From the NCBI RefSeq assembly GCF_047121295.1, contig NZ_CP139447.1, forward strand, positions 6,324,001-6,388,000: DNA of 64,000 nucleotides. Reading direction: 5' to 3'. This DNA comes from Longispora sp047121295 (GTDB taxonomy: Bacteria > Actinomycetota > Actinomycetes > Mycobacteriales > Micromonosporaceae). The translations under genes and the position numbers were made by a program. Numbering within the stretch: position 1 is the first letter of the stretch; every line of letters starts with the position of its first letter. Positions 32,434-41,644 of this stretch are shown here, in pieces. The notes under the pieces were generated by a model that had not been told where the DNA came from, did no database searches, and saw only the letters and a list, made by a program, of their open reading frames with translations.

Positions 32434-33774
32434 CTACGTCGGAAACGGGATCGGGGGTGGGGCCGTGGCCAGGAGGTGGCGGGTGGTGTCCAGGCCCCAG
32501 GCGTCCAGGTCCGCGATCCGGTCCGAGCACGAGCGCAGGCCGCCGTACCGGGCCACCACGTCCGCCCACTCCTCGCGGCGTTCCACGGCCGGCCGGACGA
32601 TCAGGCAGTCGGGGTCGTTCACCCAGAACCGGCCGTGCTGGTACGCCCGGCCCACCGTCGACAGTGCCGCGCCCGCCTGGGAGGGCTGGGACAGGTCGCC
32701 GTCGTGCGGCGCGTACGACGGGTCGACGTCCGCCGACACCCGCATGCCGTCGACCAGGCCCACGCTGGGCAGGATCGGGGCCCCGCAGCCGAGCAGGTAG
32801 GAGTCGCCGATGGCCTCGCGGATGGCCCGCATGCCGGCGGTGTACGCCTCCAGCGGGGACGCGTCGGACCGGCGCGCGCCGGGGAGGGCCCCGGCGTACA
32901 GGAAATCGATTTTGAAGTAGTCGAAGCCGGTTTCCCGCAGGCCGGTGAAGACGGTGCGGAGGTGGTCGGTCACGGCGGGGTTGGTCAGGTCGAGGCCGCG
33001 CAGGTCCTGGTCCCAGTTGTGCCCGGCGTCGCCGATCAGCCAGTCGGGGTGCTCGCGGGCCAGCTCGCTGCGGGCGCCGACCAGGAAGGGCGCGACCCAG
33101 ATCCCGGAGCGGCGGCCGGTGTCGGCGATCCGGGCGGTGAGGTCGGACAGCGAGCGGAACCGGCCGGACAGGGTGAGCCAGTCGCCGATCTCGGACTGCC
33201 AGCCGTCGTCGATCTGGATCACGTCGACGGGGAGGGCGGCGCGGTGGATAGCGTCAACGTTCTCGAGGATGTCGGCCTCGGTGACGTCGGTGTAGTAGTG
33301 GTACCAGGAGCACCAGGCGGTCGGGGCCGGGCGGATCGGGCCCATCCCGGCCGCGCGGGCGAAGTCGTCGGCCCAGGCGGCCAGCGGATCGGCCCCGGCG
33401 GATCCGGCGGGCCCGACGCCCGGCCCGGATGGAGCGACGCCCGGCCCGGTGGTCATCGTCACCGGCCCGTCCGCCGACACCAGCACCCGACCATCCACGA
33501 GGGACGCCCGGATCGACGGCACCTCCGCCCCGCCCGAGTAGACCCGCACCGGCCCGCCGTCGCCCGGGTCCACCGCCAACAGCCCCTCACCCTGGAACCC
33601 CCGCTCGGGGGCGGGCTTGCCGGGCCGGTAGCTCATCACCTGGGTCGGCGGCCGGACCGGGCGCGGCGACGTGCCGGCGGCCGGATGCCACGCCGTCGGG
33701 CTCCAGCTCTGCCAGCCGTGCTCGTAGATCCTGGCCCTGGCCGGGTCCACGGGAATCTCGTCGACAGGTCGCAC
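32434..33774 (-). CDS. GH36-type alpha-galactosidase
   Basis: This 446-residue cytoplasmic enzyme (no signal peptide) hydrolyses alpha-galactosides. The barrel shows 'CSWYHYYTDVTEADI', 'VIQIDDGWQ' (189-193), the nucleophile Asp290 in YFKIDFLYAG and the acid/base Asp349 in RVSADVDP. It is shorter than typical GH36 (~700), with the N-terminal beta-sandwich reduced to ~140 residues. A Gly/Pro-rich insert (about 108-128) looks like slippage. It lies 3 bp downstream of two ABC permease genes in the same operon and so should act on the imported oligosaccharide (melibiose/raffinose class). Confidence 0.88.
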   Translation of the reverse strand: MRPVDEIPVDPARARIYEHGWQSWSPTAWHPAAGTSPRPVRPPTQVMSYRPGKPAPERGFQGEGLLAVDPGDGGPVRVYSGGAEVPSIRASLVDGRVLVSADGPVTMTTGPGVAPSGPGVGPAGSAGADPLAAWADDFARAAGMGPIRPAPTAWCSWYHYYTDVTEADILENVDAIHRAALPVDVIQIDDGWQSEIGDWLTLSGRFRSLSDLTARIADTGRRSGIWVAPFLVGARSELAREHPDWLIGDAGHNWDQDLRGLDLTNPAVTDHLRTVFTGLRETGFDYFKIDFLYAGALPGARRSDASPLEAYTAGMRAIREAIGDSYLLGCGAPILPSVGLVDGMRVSADVDPSYAPHDGDLSQPSQAGAALSTVGRAYQHGRFWVNDPDCLIVRPAVERREEWADVVARYGGLRSCSDRIADLDAWGLDTTRHLLATAPPPIPFPT

Positions 33775-33777
33775 GCG

Positions 33778-34704
33778 TCACCCCTTGTTGGCGCCGAGCG
33801 TCAGCCCGGCCACGAACTGCTTCTGCAGCAGCGAGAACACGAACACCGTCGGCAGCGCGACGAGGACCGCCCCGGCCGCCAGCAGGTTGTAGTCGGTGAA
33901 GAACTGGCCGCGCAGGTTCTGCAACGCCGTCGTCACGGGCATCTTGTCGCCGGTGGAGATGAGGACCAGCGCCCAGAGGAAGTCGTTGTAGATCCAGGTG
34001 AACTCCAGCGTCGCGAGCGCGCCGAGCGCGGGCCGACACAAGGGCAGAACAATCTGCCGGTACTGCCGCCACACGCCCGCCCCGTCCATCACCGCCGCCT
34101 CGGTGAGCTCGTGCGGGATGGTGCGCATGTAGTTGGACAGCACGAACACGCAGAACCCGGTCTGGAAGGCGACGTGGATCAGGATGACGCCCCAGTAGGA
34201 GTCGTAGAGCAGTTCGGAGTCCGACATGGCGTAGGGCAGCGGGATCCGGTTGAACAGGGTGTACAGCGGGATGAGGAGCACCTGGGGCGGTAGCAGGTTG
34301 CCGGCGGTGAACATCACGAGGAGTACCTTGCCGCCGGGGATCCTCTGCCGGGTGATCGCGAACGCGAGGAACGAGGCGAGGAACAGGGTGACGAGCACGG
34401 CGGGGATCGCGATGATCAGGGAGTTCAGGTAGTACTTCGGCATCTCGGCGTCCTGCCACGCACTCGTGTAGTAGTGCAGGGTGAGGTGCCGGGGCCAGGA
34501 CAGGTAGCCGTACTCGGCGGTCTCCTGGTAGGGGCGCAGGGAGGCGTAGACGGACAGCAGCACGGGGGCCAGCCAGCCGAGGGACACCAGGACCAGGAAG
34601 GCGTGCAGGACGACCCGGGCGGGCTTGACCCGGCGGCGGGCGGGGCGGTCCCCGGGCTCCCGGGCCTCGGCCGGCATCGGGACCTCGGTGGCGGCGGCGG
34701 TCAT
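33778..34704 (-). CDS. ABC sugar transporter permease (MalG type)
   Basis: The product has 308 residues and six transmembrane helices. The EAA loop that contacts the ATPase reads 'ELTEAAVMDGAGVWRQYRQIVLPLCRPAL'. The pattern 'NSLIIAIPAVLVTLFLASFLAFAITRQR' is the usual MalG-like core. The start overlaps the stop of the other permease by 4 bp (ATGA). No ATPase gene lies in the operon; a shared MsiK-like ATPase encoded elsewhere is the usual actinomycete solution. Confidence 0.92.
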   Translation of the reverse strand: MTAAATEVPMPAEAREPGDRPARRRVKPARVVLHAFLVLVSLGWLAPVLLSVYASLRPYQETAEYGYLSWPRHLTLHYYTSAWQDAEMPKYYLNSLIIAIPAVLVTLFLASFLAFAITRQRIPGGKVLLVMFTAGNLLPPQVLLIPLYTLFNRIPLPYAMSDSELLYDSYWGVILIHVAFQTGFCVFVLSNYMRTIPHELTEAAVMDGAGVWRQYRQIVLPLCRPALGALATLEFTWIYNDFLWALVLISTGDKMPVTTALQNLRGQFFTDYNLLAAGAVLVALPTVFVFSLLQKQFVAGLTLGANKG

Positions 34705-35669
34705 TGTGCGTCCTCCCGGAAGACCTGGACCAGGTAGATGACGACGAACCCGAGGGAGATCGTCAGCAGGATGACGGCGAGCGCGGAGCCGAACCCGATT
34801 CGGCTGGCCTCGCCGACGATGTTGGCGCTGACCAGTACGGACAGCAGCTCCAGGCCGTTGCGGCCCTTGTTGACCACGTACACGATGTCGAACGCCCGCA
34901 GCGCCTCGATCACGGTGATCACCAGCACGATCACGTTGATCGGCCGCATCGCCGGGAACACGACCCGCACGAAGGTCTGCGCCTCGTTGGCCCCGTCGAT
35001 CGCGGCGGCCTCCTTGAGGGTGGGGTCGACGGCCTTGAGGCCGGCCAGGTACAGGATCATCACGTAGCCCGTGTGTTTCCAGGCGACCAGGGCGAGCACG
35101 GCCCACAGGTTGATGTGCGGGTCCCCGATCCAGTCGATCTTCGTGCCGCCCAGCGCGTTGAGCACCCCGTCGCGGGAGTAGATCAGCTGGGCGATGAAGC
35201 CGACGACCGCCAGGGACAGGACGACCGGCAGGTACAGCGCGCTCTGGTAGAACCGGGTGAACCGGATGCCCTTGTCGAGGAGTACCGCGAAGAAGAGCCC
35301 CAACGGGGTGGCGATGAAGCCGAGGAACCCCAGCCAGAGCACGTTGTGCCAGACGGCCGGCCAGAAGGGCGGGTAGTCCTCGACGATCTGGGTGTAGTTC
35401 TGGCCGCCGATCCAGCGCAGCGGGGAGACCCCGTCCCACCGGCTGAAGGACAGCGCGACGGACGCGATGGTCGGGCCCCAGATCAGGGCCACTTCGAGGA
35501 GCACCGGAATGCCGACCAGGAGGGCGAACACCGCGAGGTCGCGGCGGGTGAACCGGCGTTTCCGCGCCGACCGGCGGCGCCGCGAGGGCGCCGCCGGGGA
35601 GCTGGGAGCCGAACCCGCCGGGGAGCCGGCGGCGGAGCCCGCCGGCGCGTCGAGTGAGGGTTGTGCCAC
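34701..35669 (-). CDS. ABC sugar transporter permease (MalF type)
   Basis: The product has 322 residues. An Ala/Ser/Arg-rich cytoplasmic start (~45 residues) is followed by six transmembrane helices and the EAA loop 'PTLKEAAAIDGANEAQTFVRVVFPAMRP'. It forms the channel with the MalG-type partner. The GTG at 35669 is chosen because the upstream in-frame sequence overlaps the binding-protein gene and is shadow. Confidence 0.9.
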   Translation of the reverse strand: MAQPSLDAPAGSAAGSPAGSAPSSPAAPSRRRRSARKRRFTRRDLAVFALLVGIPVLLEVALIWGPTIASVALSFSRWDGVSPLRWIGGQNYTQIVEDYPPFWPAVWHNVLWLGFLGFIATPLGLFFAVLLDKGIRFTRFYQSALYLPVVLSLAVVGFIAQLIYSRDGVLNALGGTKIDWIGDPHINLWAVLALVAWKHTGYVMILYLAGLKAVDPTLKEAAAIDGANEAQTFVRVVFPAMRPINVIVLVITVIEALRAFDIVYVVNKGRNGLELLSVLVSANIVGEASRIGFGSALAVILLTISLGFVVIYLVQVFREDAQ

Positions 35670-35680
35670 GGTGCGAGCCC

Positions 35681-36973
35681 CTAGTCCTTGAAGATGTTCT
35701 TCTTCTGGCTCTCGATGTTCTTGCAGATGCTGTCCACGTCCTTCGGGTTCTTCAGGAACTCCTGCAGGGACGGGATCATCACCGTGGTGGCGAAGTCGGG
35801 CCGGGTGTCGCGGTCCATGAACTGGGAGATGTTCTGCGCCCCGCTGATCAGCTCGACGGCCTTCTTCTGCAACGGGGTGTACGCGCTGGTGTCCGCGCCC
35901 TTGTGGGTGGCCACGTTGTTCGGGTCGCTGCCGAGGTAGGCGCCCTGGGCCTCGGGGGTGGCGAAGTACTTCAGCAGCTCCTTGGCGCCGGCCACGTTCT
36001 TGGCCTTCTTCGTGATCATCCAGCCGTCGATCGGCGCCTCCACGGACTTCTGCCCGTTGGCCGGGTCGAGCTCGGGGAAGGCGAAGAAGTCCAGGTCCTT
36101 GCGCTCCTCGTCGGAGAACTGGTTGCCGACGAACAGGCCGAGGACGTGCATGCCGGCCTGCTTCTTCTGCAGCGCCTGCGCGCCCTCCTGCCAGGTCAGG
36201 CCGAGCGCGCCGGCCTGGGTGTGCGGGAGGATGGAGGCCCAGTTGTCGAAGACGGCCTTGACCTTCTTGTCCTCCCAGGACTCCTTGCCGGCCATCAGGG
36301 AGACGTGGAAGTCGTAGCCGTTGAGGCGCATGTTGATGTAGTCGAACGTGCCCATCGCCGGCCAGCCCTCCTTGGCGGCGAACGCGATCGGGGTCAGCCC
36401 GTCGGTCTTCATCTTCGCGGCCAGGGCGCGGTACTCGTCCCACGTCTTCGGGACCGTGTAGCCCTTCTCCTTCCACACGCTCGGCCGGTAGAAGACGGCC
36501 CACGGGTAGAGGTAGTAGGGGACGAAATACTGCTTGCCGTCCTCGCCGGTGGACGCCTTCTTGAACGCGTCGGTGTAGCCCCCGCCGATCTCCTTCCACA
36601 CGTCGGACACGTCGGTGGCGAGGCCCTGCTTGGCGAAGAACTGCATCCGGTACCCGGCGAACCAGCTGAACACGTCGTCCGGGCTGCCCTTGAGGTACTG
36701 GTTGATCTGCTCCTGGAACGTCGTGTGCTCGATCGTGTTGATCTTCAGCGTCTTGCCGCTCTTCTTCTCGAACCCGGCGCCGGCGTCGGCGAGGGCCTTC
36801 TTCGGCAGCGCGTCGGAGAAGTTCGAGCCGAGGGTGACGGTGGTACCGCCGGAGTCCTTCGGGCCGCTGCTACACCCGGCCACTAGGGACGGCAGCGTCA
36901 CCGCACCGGTGGCGGCGATCCCGCCCCGCAGCGCGGCGCGACGGGAAAATGGGTGGCCGGTGAGTCGTGACAT
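35681..36973 (-). CDS. Sugar-binding lipoprotein of the ABC importer
   Basis: The product has 430 residues. The N-terminus 'SRRAALRGGIAATGAVTLPSLVAGCSS' combines a twin-arginine motif with a lipobox ending at Cys34, so it is a Tat-exported lipoprotein. The rest is a cluster-B solute-binding fold ('PDDVFSWFAGYRMQFFAKQGLATDVSD', 'YLYPWAVFYRPSVWKEKGYTVPKTWDEY', 'GAKELLKYFATPEAQGAYL'). With the two permeases and alpha-galactosidase it forms an alpha-galactoside uptake and hydrolysis operon. No regulator gene is adjacent. Confidence 0.93.
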   Translation of the reverse strand: MSRLTGHPFSRRAALRGGIAATGAVTLPSLVAGCSSGPKDSGGTTVTLGSNFSDALPKKALADAGAGFEKKSGKTLKINTIEHTTFQEQINQYLKGSPDDVFSWFAGYRMQFFAKQGLATDVSDVWKEIGGGYTDAFKKASTGEDGKQYFVPYYLYPWAVFYRPSVWKEKGYTVPKTWDEYRALAAKMKTDGLTPIAFAAKEGWPAMGTFDYINMRLNGYDFHVSLMAGKESWEDKKVKAVFDNWASILPHTQAGALGLTWQEGAQALQKKQAGMHVLGLFVGNQFSDEERKDLDFFAFPELDPANGQKSVEAPIDGWMITKKAKNVAGAKELLKYFATPEAQGAYLGSDPNNVATHKGADTSAYTPLQKKAVELISGAQNISQFMDRDTRPDFATTVMIPSLQEFLKNPKDVDSICKNIESQKKNIFKD

Positions 36974-37335
36974 GACCCCTCCATGGGGTGAAGGATGGCA
37001 GAATCAAACGTGAATCGTCATAGACGAACAACGATTACGCCATCGACCACCGCTTGTCAACAGACTCATCCGACCAGCCCGTGCACCGGCGCACAGCAGA
37101 GGCCGTCAATACCGCACATAGGACATGCCGTCGCGGCAGTCATCCGAGGTGCGGTCCGTTGGTGTGCCCTCGTGGACCTCCCGCTGTCCGGACAATAAGA
37201 ACGAATGCCCACCGGGCCGTTGACGATCGTCACTCCCCATGGCCGAGATTCAGTGAGGAATCTCGATATGAGTGTGATGGGGCCGGTATGGGGCGGTCAA
37301 CGGGTTGCCGCCAGGCGGAACACGGCCGGGCGACG
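36974..37335. other. Non-coding region upstream of the sugar operon
   Basis: These 362 bp hold no gene that I can support; short open frames here lack ribosome sites and normal codon use. The segment should contain the promoter and operator of the leftward sugar operon. It is more A/T-rich near 37,000-37,060 (AACGATTACGCCATCG, CTTGTCAACAG), but no clear LacI-type palindrome was found. Confidence 0.5.
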
Positions 37336-38103
37336 TCAGCTGTCGGCCCCGAGGATCGCGCGGACCAGGCGGGCCGGCTCCTCCAGGTGCACGTCGTGCC
37401 CCGTCGGCAGGAACGCCGTCCCCAGGTGGGGCAGCTCGCGGGCGAGGCCGGCGAGTACCCGGAAAATGGTCTCCCGGCGGGCCACCATCGCCGCCATCAG
37501 GGACTCCGGCAGGTGCTGGTCGGACACGCACCGCTCCCCCGCAACCACGAGCACGGGGCTCCGGGCGGCCCGGAGCGTCCCCCACAGGTCCAGCTCGCCG
37601 ATCGCGCCGACCATCCGCGCGAACGCCGGATCCCCGTCGGCGGCCAGCGCGGCGAGGAACGCGGTGACAGCGGTATGAGCGGCCTTCGCCTCGTCGACCG
37701 GCAGGTCGAAGTCCTCCGGCCCCCGGGGCGTGCCGAACCCCTCGACGTTCACGGCCAGCGGACACTCGGGGTGCCGGGTCGCCCAGAGCGCCGCGAGCAT
37801 CCCGCCGAGGGAGTGCCCGACGACCGTGGGCCGGTCGAGCCCGAGCTGGTCGACGACGGCCTCCAGGTCGCCGACCGCGCCGTCCCACGTCCACGACGCG
37901 CGGCCGGAGTGACCGTGGCCGCGCAGGTCCACGGCGACGACCCGCCGGCCGGCGTTCTGCAGGTGGGGCACCACCCAGCGCCAGTCCTCGAGGGTACGAC
38001 CGCCGCCGTGCAGGAGGACGACGTCGGGGCCCTCGCCGCCATGGTCGCGGACCACGATGGACACCTCGGCCGCGACGGCGATGTCACGGAAAAGCTCAGC
38101 CAT
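37336..38103 (-). CDS. Alpha/beta hydrolase
   Basis: The product has 255 residues. The nucleophile elbow is VVGHSLGGMLAAL (Ser in GHSLGG), the oxyanion region is 'VVLLHGGGRTLEDWRWVVPHLQ', and the catalytic His lies in 'FLPTGHDVHLEEP'. It is an esterase, lactonase or haloperoxidase-like enzyme of unknown substrate. ATG 38103 matches the usual start; upstream codons look non-coding. Confidence 0.87.
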   Translation of the reverse strand: MAELFRDIAVAAEVSIVVRDHGGEGPDVVLLHGGGRTLEDWRWVVPHLQNAGRRVVAVDLRGHGHSGRASWTWDGAVGDLEAVVDQLGLDRPTVVGHSLGGMLAALWATRHPECPLAVNVEGFGTPRGPEDFDLPVDEAKAAHTAVTAFLAALAADGDPAFARMVGAIGELDLWGTLRAARSPVLVVAGERCVSDQHLPESLMAAMVARRETIFRVLAGLARELPHLGTAFLPTGHDVHLEEPARLVRAILGADS

Positions 38104-38293
38104 CGCGTCATGTTCACACCATTGGCGGCCCGATAGCCAATTGTTACCAACCATTGCACTTTTACGGTGGGCAATTTCGCCTGGCGTCCATGTGGCTTTT
38201 CGGGAGAATGCCTTTCCCCGGAGCCATTCCGCTGGCGTTCGGTGGTGAATTTCCCGCGCTTGTGGGGCTTCATTCGCCTTCGGGAATTGTGCC

Positions 38294-38680
38294 TCAGGTG
38301 GCGTGTTGGATGAGGTCCCAGCGGGTGCCGTACAGATCCTCGAACACGGCGACCGTGCCGTAGGACTCGCGGCGGGGCTCCTCCAGAAAGGTCACGCCGG
38401 CCGCCGACATCCGCGCGTGGTCGGCGTCGAAGTCCTCCGTGTACAGGAACAACGCCACCCGGCCGCCCGCCTGGTCGCCCACCCGGGCGGACTGCTCCGG
38501 GGTGGCGGCCTCGGCGAGGAGCAGGCCGGTCTGCGCGCCCGGCGGGGTGACGACGACCCAGCGCTTGCCGTCGGGGAGGGTGGTGTCGGCGGTGAGGTCG
38601 AAGCCGACGGAGTTGACGTAGAAGGCGATCGCCTCGTCGTAGTCGCGGACGACGAGGGTTACCAGTCCGAGATGAGCCAT
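38294..38680 (-). CDS. VOC-superfamily protein
   Basis: The product has 128 residues, a single glyoxalase/bleomycin-resistance-fold domain. It starts 'LGLVTLVVRDYDEAIAFYVNSVGFDL' and ends 'TVAVFEDLYGTRWDLIQ'. Members of this subgroup (YaeR/PhnB-like) are usually uncharacterised. About 190 bp of A/T-richer non-coding DNA separates its stop from the hydrolase gene. Confidence 0.87.
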   Translation of the reverse strand: MAHLGLVTLVVRDYDEAIAFYVNSVGFDLTADTTLPDGKRWVVVTPPGAQTGLLLAEAATPEQSARVGDQAGGRVALFLYTEDFDADHARMSAAGVTFLEEPRRESYGTVAVFEDLYGTRWDLIQHAT

Positions 38681-38702
38681 GCCCCGATCATGCGCCTGGG
38701 CA

Positions 38703-38755
38703 GCTGATGGAGACCGGGGCAGGTGCCACCGTAACCCGATGAAAGTTTTTGATCT
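38703..38755 (-). repeat. Dispersed intergenic repeat, copy 7
   Basis: Read on the minus strand: AAGATCAAAAACTTTCATC, GGGTTACGGTGG, CACCTGCCCCGG, TCTCCATCAGC. It starts directly after the stop of the leftward peroxidase-like gene and is therefore co-oriented with it. Same subtype as copies 3 and 4. Confidence 0.8.
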
Positions 38756-39355
38756 TCAGCGGAGGAGGAAGTCGGGGACGTGGTAGCGGCTGCGGACCAG
38801 GCCGGCGGCGAGCCGCATCCGGTCGGTGTCGGTGCGCCAGCGGAAGTCCAGCGCGTTGGCCAGCCGGTTCACCGTGTTGAACAGGAAACCGACATACAGG
38901 GCGTCCAGGATCGCGGTGTCGGACAGGCCGGCCGCGCGGACGGTCCGGACGTCGGCCGGGCGGACGTGGTCGGGCTTCAGGGTGACCTTCTCCAGCAGGG
39001 CGAACATCGCCGTGACCTTCGGGCCGAACCCGCCGTCGCGCCAGTGGTCGAGCCGGTCGACGTCCCCGGGGCCGAGCAGCAGGGTGGTGGTGCCCTCGTG
39101 CACGCCGACGCAGAACTCGCAGGCGTTCAGCCGGGACACGAACGCGCCGAACAGCTCGCGCTCGCCCTCGGTCCACTCCGACGGGCCGCGCATGGCCGAC
39201 TCGACGAACCGCATCCAGGCCTGGCCGAACAGCTCCGGCCGGTACAGCGACACCTGCACCACCGGGTCCGGAGCCGTGCGGGACAGCAGGCGCATCAGCC
39301 GCAATGCGAGGCGCTGGCGCGGCCGGTGACCCTGGTCGAGGACCCGGAGCCGCAC
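38756..39355 (-). CDS. AhpD/carboxymuconolactone-decarboxylase-fold peroxidase
   Basis: The product has 199 residues. The redox centre ACEFCVGVHEG (Cys79, Cys82, His86) is the AhpD-type CxxC-xxxH motif that reduces peroxides or recycles a peroxiredoxin. An upstream 'WMRFVESAMRGPSEWTEGERELFGAFVS' helix pair completes the fold. It begins one base after the stop of the small gene at 39357, so the two are co-transcribed. Confidence 0.88.
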   Translation of the reverse strand: MRLRVLDQGHRPRQRLALRLMRLLSRTAPDPVVQVSLYRPELFGQAWMRFVESAMRGPSEWTEGERELFGAFVSRLNACEFCVGVHEGTTTLLLGPGDVDRLDHWRDGGFGPKVTAMFALLEKVTLKPDHVRPADVRTVRAAGLSDTAILDALYVGFLFNTVNRLANALDFRWRTDTDRMRLAAGLVRSRYHVPDFLLR

Positions 39356-39356
39356 G

Positions 39357-39656
39357 TCAGTCCGCCTCCCGGACCGCGCGCAGCCCCGCGTCGAGGCGTC
39401 GGGTGGCCGCGCCGATCGCGGCGGCCAGGGTCAGCTCGAAGATCGCGTCCTCGGAGCACCCGGCCGCGATCAGGGCTTCGATGTCGGCGTCCGTTATCAG
39501 GTACGACGCGTCGCGCACCTTCGCGACATAGTCCACCCACGGCTCGGGCACCGGGGTCTCGTGGTGCGCCGCCTCACGGGTGGCCTGCTCGACGGCACCG
39601 GGCGAGGCGAGTACCGCGTGCCGCAGGTCCATGACCGCCAGGGCATGCCGATCCAC
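39357..39656 (-). CDS. Small helical protein paired with the AhpD-like gene
   Basis: The product has about 99 residues and is all helical. 'VRDASYLITDADIEALIAAGCSEDAIFELTLAAAIGAATRRLDAGLRAV' resembles one half of an AhpD/CMD domain, with a single Cys and no CxxC. It could form a heteromeric peroxidase with the next gene product. The GTG at 39656 is a provisional start. It is 36 bp downstream of the secreted glycosidase gene. Confidence 0.7.
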   Translation of the reverse strand: MDRHALAVMDLRHAVLASPGAVEQATREAAHHETPVPEPWVDYVAKVRDASYLITDADIEALIAAGCSEDAIFELTLAAAIGAATRRLDAGLRAVREAD

Positions 39657-39691
39657 AGGCTGGACATTACGCGCAGTCACCGCCAGCTGGG

Positions 39692-40960
39692 TCAGGAACG
39701 TGGCGGGTTCTCGGGATCGGCGGTGCTCACGGCCCGGTACGCCGTGTACAGCGGCTTGGCCGTCCCGTCCGCGCGCAGCAGGTCCAGCGCGCCCCCGCCG
39801 TGCGAGGCGATGGTGAACTGGCACGACAGCCAGACGTGGTGCGCGCGCAGCATGGCGAACATGGCCCGGACGTAGAAGTCGGTGTACGCCGGATCCTCGG
39901 CCCTCGGGTCGGCGTTGTCGATGGTGAAGTTCCACTCGGTGTCGGCGACCGGGATCTTGAGAGGCGCGCCGGTGCGGTCGCGCAGCCCGCCCAGCGCGGT
40001 GTCGATCGTCGCCCGCAGGTCGTCGTACCAGGCTCCCCACGCGTCGATCCGCGCCCGCATCGTCTCGGGCGTCGCGTTCTCCGCGGCGGTCAGGTACGTG
40101 TGGCTGGACACGAAGTCGGGCACGTAGTCCAGGTCCCGGGTGGCCCGGTACGTCGCCCCCGCCAGGGCCAGGTACCAGCGCAGGAAGGCCAGGCTCCGGG
40201 CGTCGCTGTTGGTCAGCGCCGGCCCGCCGACGAAGATCTCGAACCCGAGCGACCGGGCGTAGCGCTTGAGCTGGGGCACGACGTCCAGCCACCAGCTCAG
40301 GTAGTCGAGGCTGTCCCAGTCGCAGTAGTGCTCGGGCTCGTTGCCGAACTCGTACAGCGACACCCGGGGGCCGGCCGCCCGGACGATCTCCTTGAGCCAG
40401 TCCAGGCTCCAGTCCTCCGGGCCGGCGCCGCACTGGCCGTCCCAGATGGGGGGCAGCTTGATGAGGGGTACCGCGCCCAGCTCGCCGATGCCGTCCAGCA
40501 CCGCGTTGAACTCGCTCAGCGGCTGGCGGGCGTCGTCGAACCTGGACCATTGGCCCCAGCGGATGACCCTGATCCGGGCGGCGCGGATGTTCTCCCTGGC
40601 GATGGGGTCGTGGATCGCCCGGCCGCCGTCGGTCTCCCAGGCGCCGATCTCGCTGCCGTAGATCAGGTCCTGGCGGTCGAACAGGGAACGGTCGACGGGT
40701 GGGGCATTGGCCGATCCGAGGGCGGGCCGGACGGTGATGGGGGCTGGTCCGGCGATGCCCAGGGCGGCGAGGGCCGAGGCGGGTGTGCGGGCGGCCGGCC
40801 AGGCGGTGGGGACAGCTGGGCCGGTGGTGAGAGCCGCAGCGGGTGCGGCTCCGTCTGGGCCGGTGGTGCCGCGAGCCACGGCGGGGGCGGCGCCGGCTGT
40901 GGTGAGGGCGACGGAGAACGCGGCCGACATCGCGAAGAGCCTGACCAGCGCGCGAGCCAT
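39692..40960 (-). CDS. Secreted clan-A glycoside hydrolase (GH39-like)
   Basis: The product has 422 residues. A signal peptide (ALVRLFAMSAAFSVALTTAGAAPAVA) precedes an Ala/Pro-rich linker and a TIM barrel. The acid/base is Glu in YEFGNEPEHYC (about 205-212) and the likely nucleophile is Glu in 'PVADTEWNF', the 4/7 arrangement of clan GH-A. It could attack xylo- or other beta-linked glycans, but the family assignment is tentative. The ATG at 40960 opens the signal peptide; the frame extends upstream without support. Confidence 0.78.
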   Translation of the reverse strand: MARALVRLFAMSAAFSVALTTAGAAPAVARGTTGPDGAAPAAALTTGPAVPTAWPAARTPASALAALGIAGPAPITVRPALGSANAPPVDRSLFDRQDLIYGSEIGAWETDGGRAIHDPIARENIRAARIRVIRWGQWSRFDDARQPLSEFNAVLDGIGELGAVPLIKLPPIWDGQCGAGPEDWSLDWLKEIVRAAGPRVSLYEFGNEPEHYCDWDSLDYLSWWLDVVPQLKRYARSLGFEIFVGGPALTNSDARSLAFLRWYLALAGATYRATRDLDYVPDFVSSHTYLTAAENATPETMRARIDAWGAWYDDLRATIDTALGGLRDRTGAPLKIPVADTEWNFTIDNADPRAEDPAYTDFYVRAMFAMLRAHHVWLSCQFTIASHGGGALDLLRADGTAKPLYTAYRAVSTADPENPPRS

Positions 40961-41150
40961 CCGACCGCCTCCCCCGTCTCGGCACGCCGACACCCTCGGG
41001 TCGGCGGCGCGCCGGTCCACAAGGGGGACGTTACGCCCGACACCGGCCTCCCGGAGCCGGAACCACACGGTTCTCATTTAGGAACGAGGCTGACCTAATA
41101 GGGTTCTAGGCTGAATCCAGAACATCGAGAGCGAGTCCTGGAGGACAGTC

Positions 41151-41633
41151 ATGAACCGCGAGCGCGCCGACCTGGTCGAGACCCTGGCGAAGCACCGCTT
41201 CTTCCTGCGCAACACCACCCGCGACCTCGGGGACGCCGACGCCCGCAAGCGCACCACGGTCAGCGCCCTGCACCTGGGCGGCCTGATCAAGCACGTCGCG
41301 GCGACCGAGAAGGTCTGGGCGAACTTCATCGTCGACGGCCCCTCGGCCTTCGCGGCGGCCGGCGACTGGGAGGCGCTGCACACGATGTTCGAGCACGAGA
41401 CCCTGGAAGAACTGCTCGCGGAGTACGAGAAGGTCGCCGCCCGCACCGACGAGCTGATCGCGACCGTGGACCTCGACGCCGACCAGCCGCTGCCGCCGGC
41501 CCCGTGGTTCGAGGCGGGCGCGCGCTGGTCGGCGCGGCGGGTGCTGCTGCACCTCATCGCGGAGACTTCCCAGCATGCCGGGCACGCGGACATCATCCGG
41601 GAGTCGCTGGACGGGGCGAAGTCGATGGGCTGA
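41151..41633 (+). CDS. DinB-family (DUF664) protein
   Basis: The product has 160 residues in a four-helix DinB fold. The metal-site histidines are in 'LGGLIKHVAATEKVWANFIV', the start of the third helix and 'VLLHLIAETSQHAGHADIIRE'. Actinobacterial members act as mycothiol-dependent transferases or are uncharacterised. A ribosome site (GGAGGA) precedes ATG 41151. Confidence 0.9.
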   Translation: MNRERADLVETLAKHRFFLRNTTRDLGDADARKRTTVSALHLGGLIKHVAATEKVWANFIVDGPSAFAAAGDWEALHTMFEHETLEELLAEYEKVAARTDELIATVDLDADQPLPPAPWFEAGARWSARRVLLHLIAETSQHAGHADIIRESLDGAKSMG

Positions 41634-41644
41634 CCCGAGCGCGC

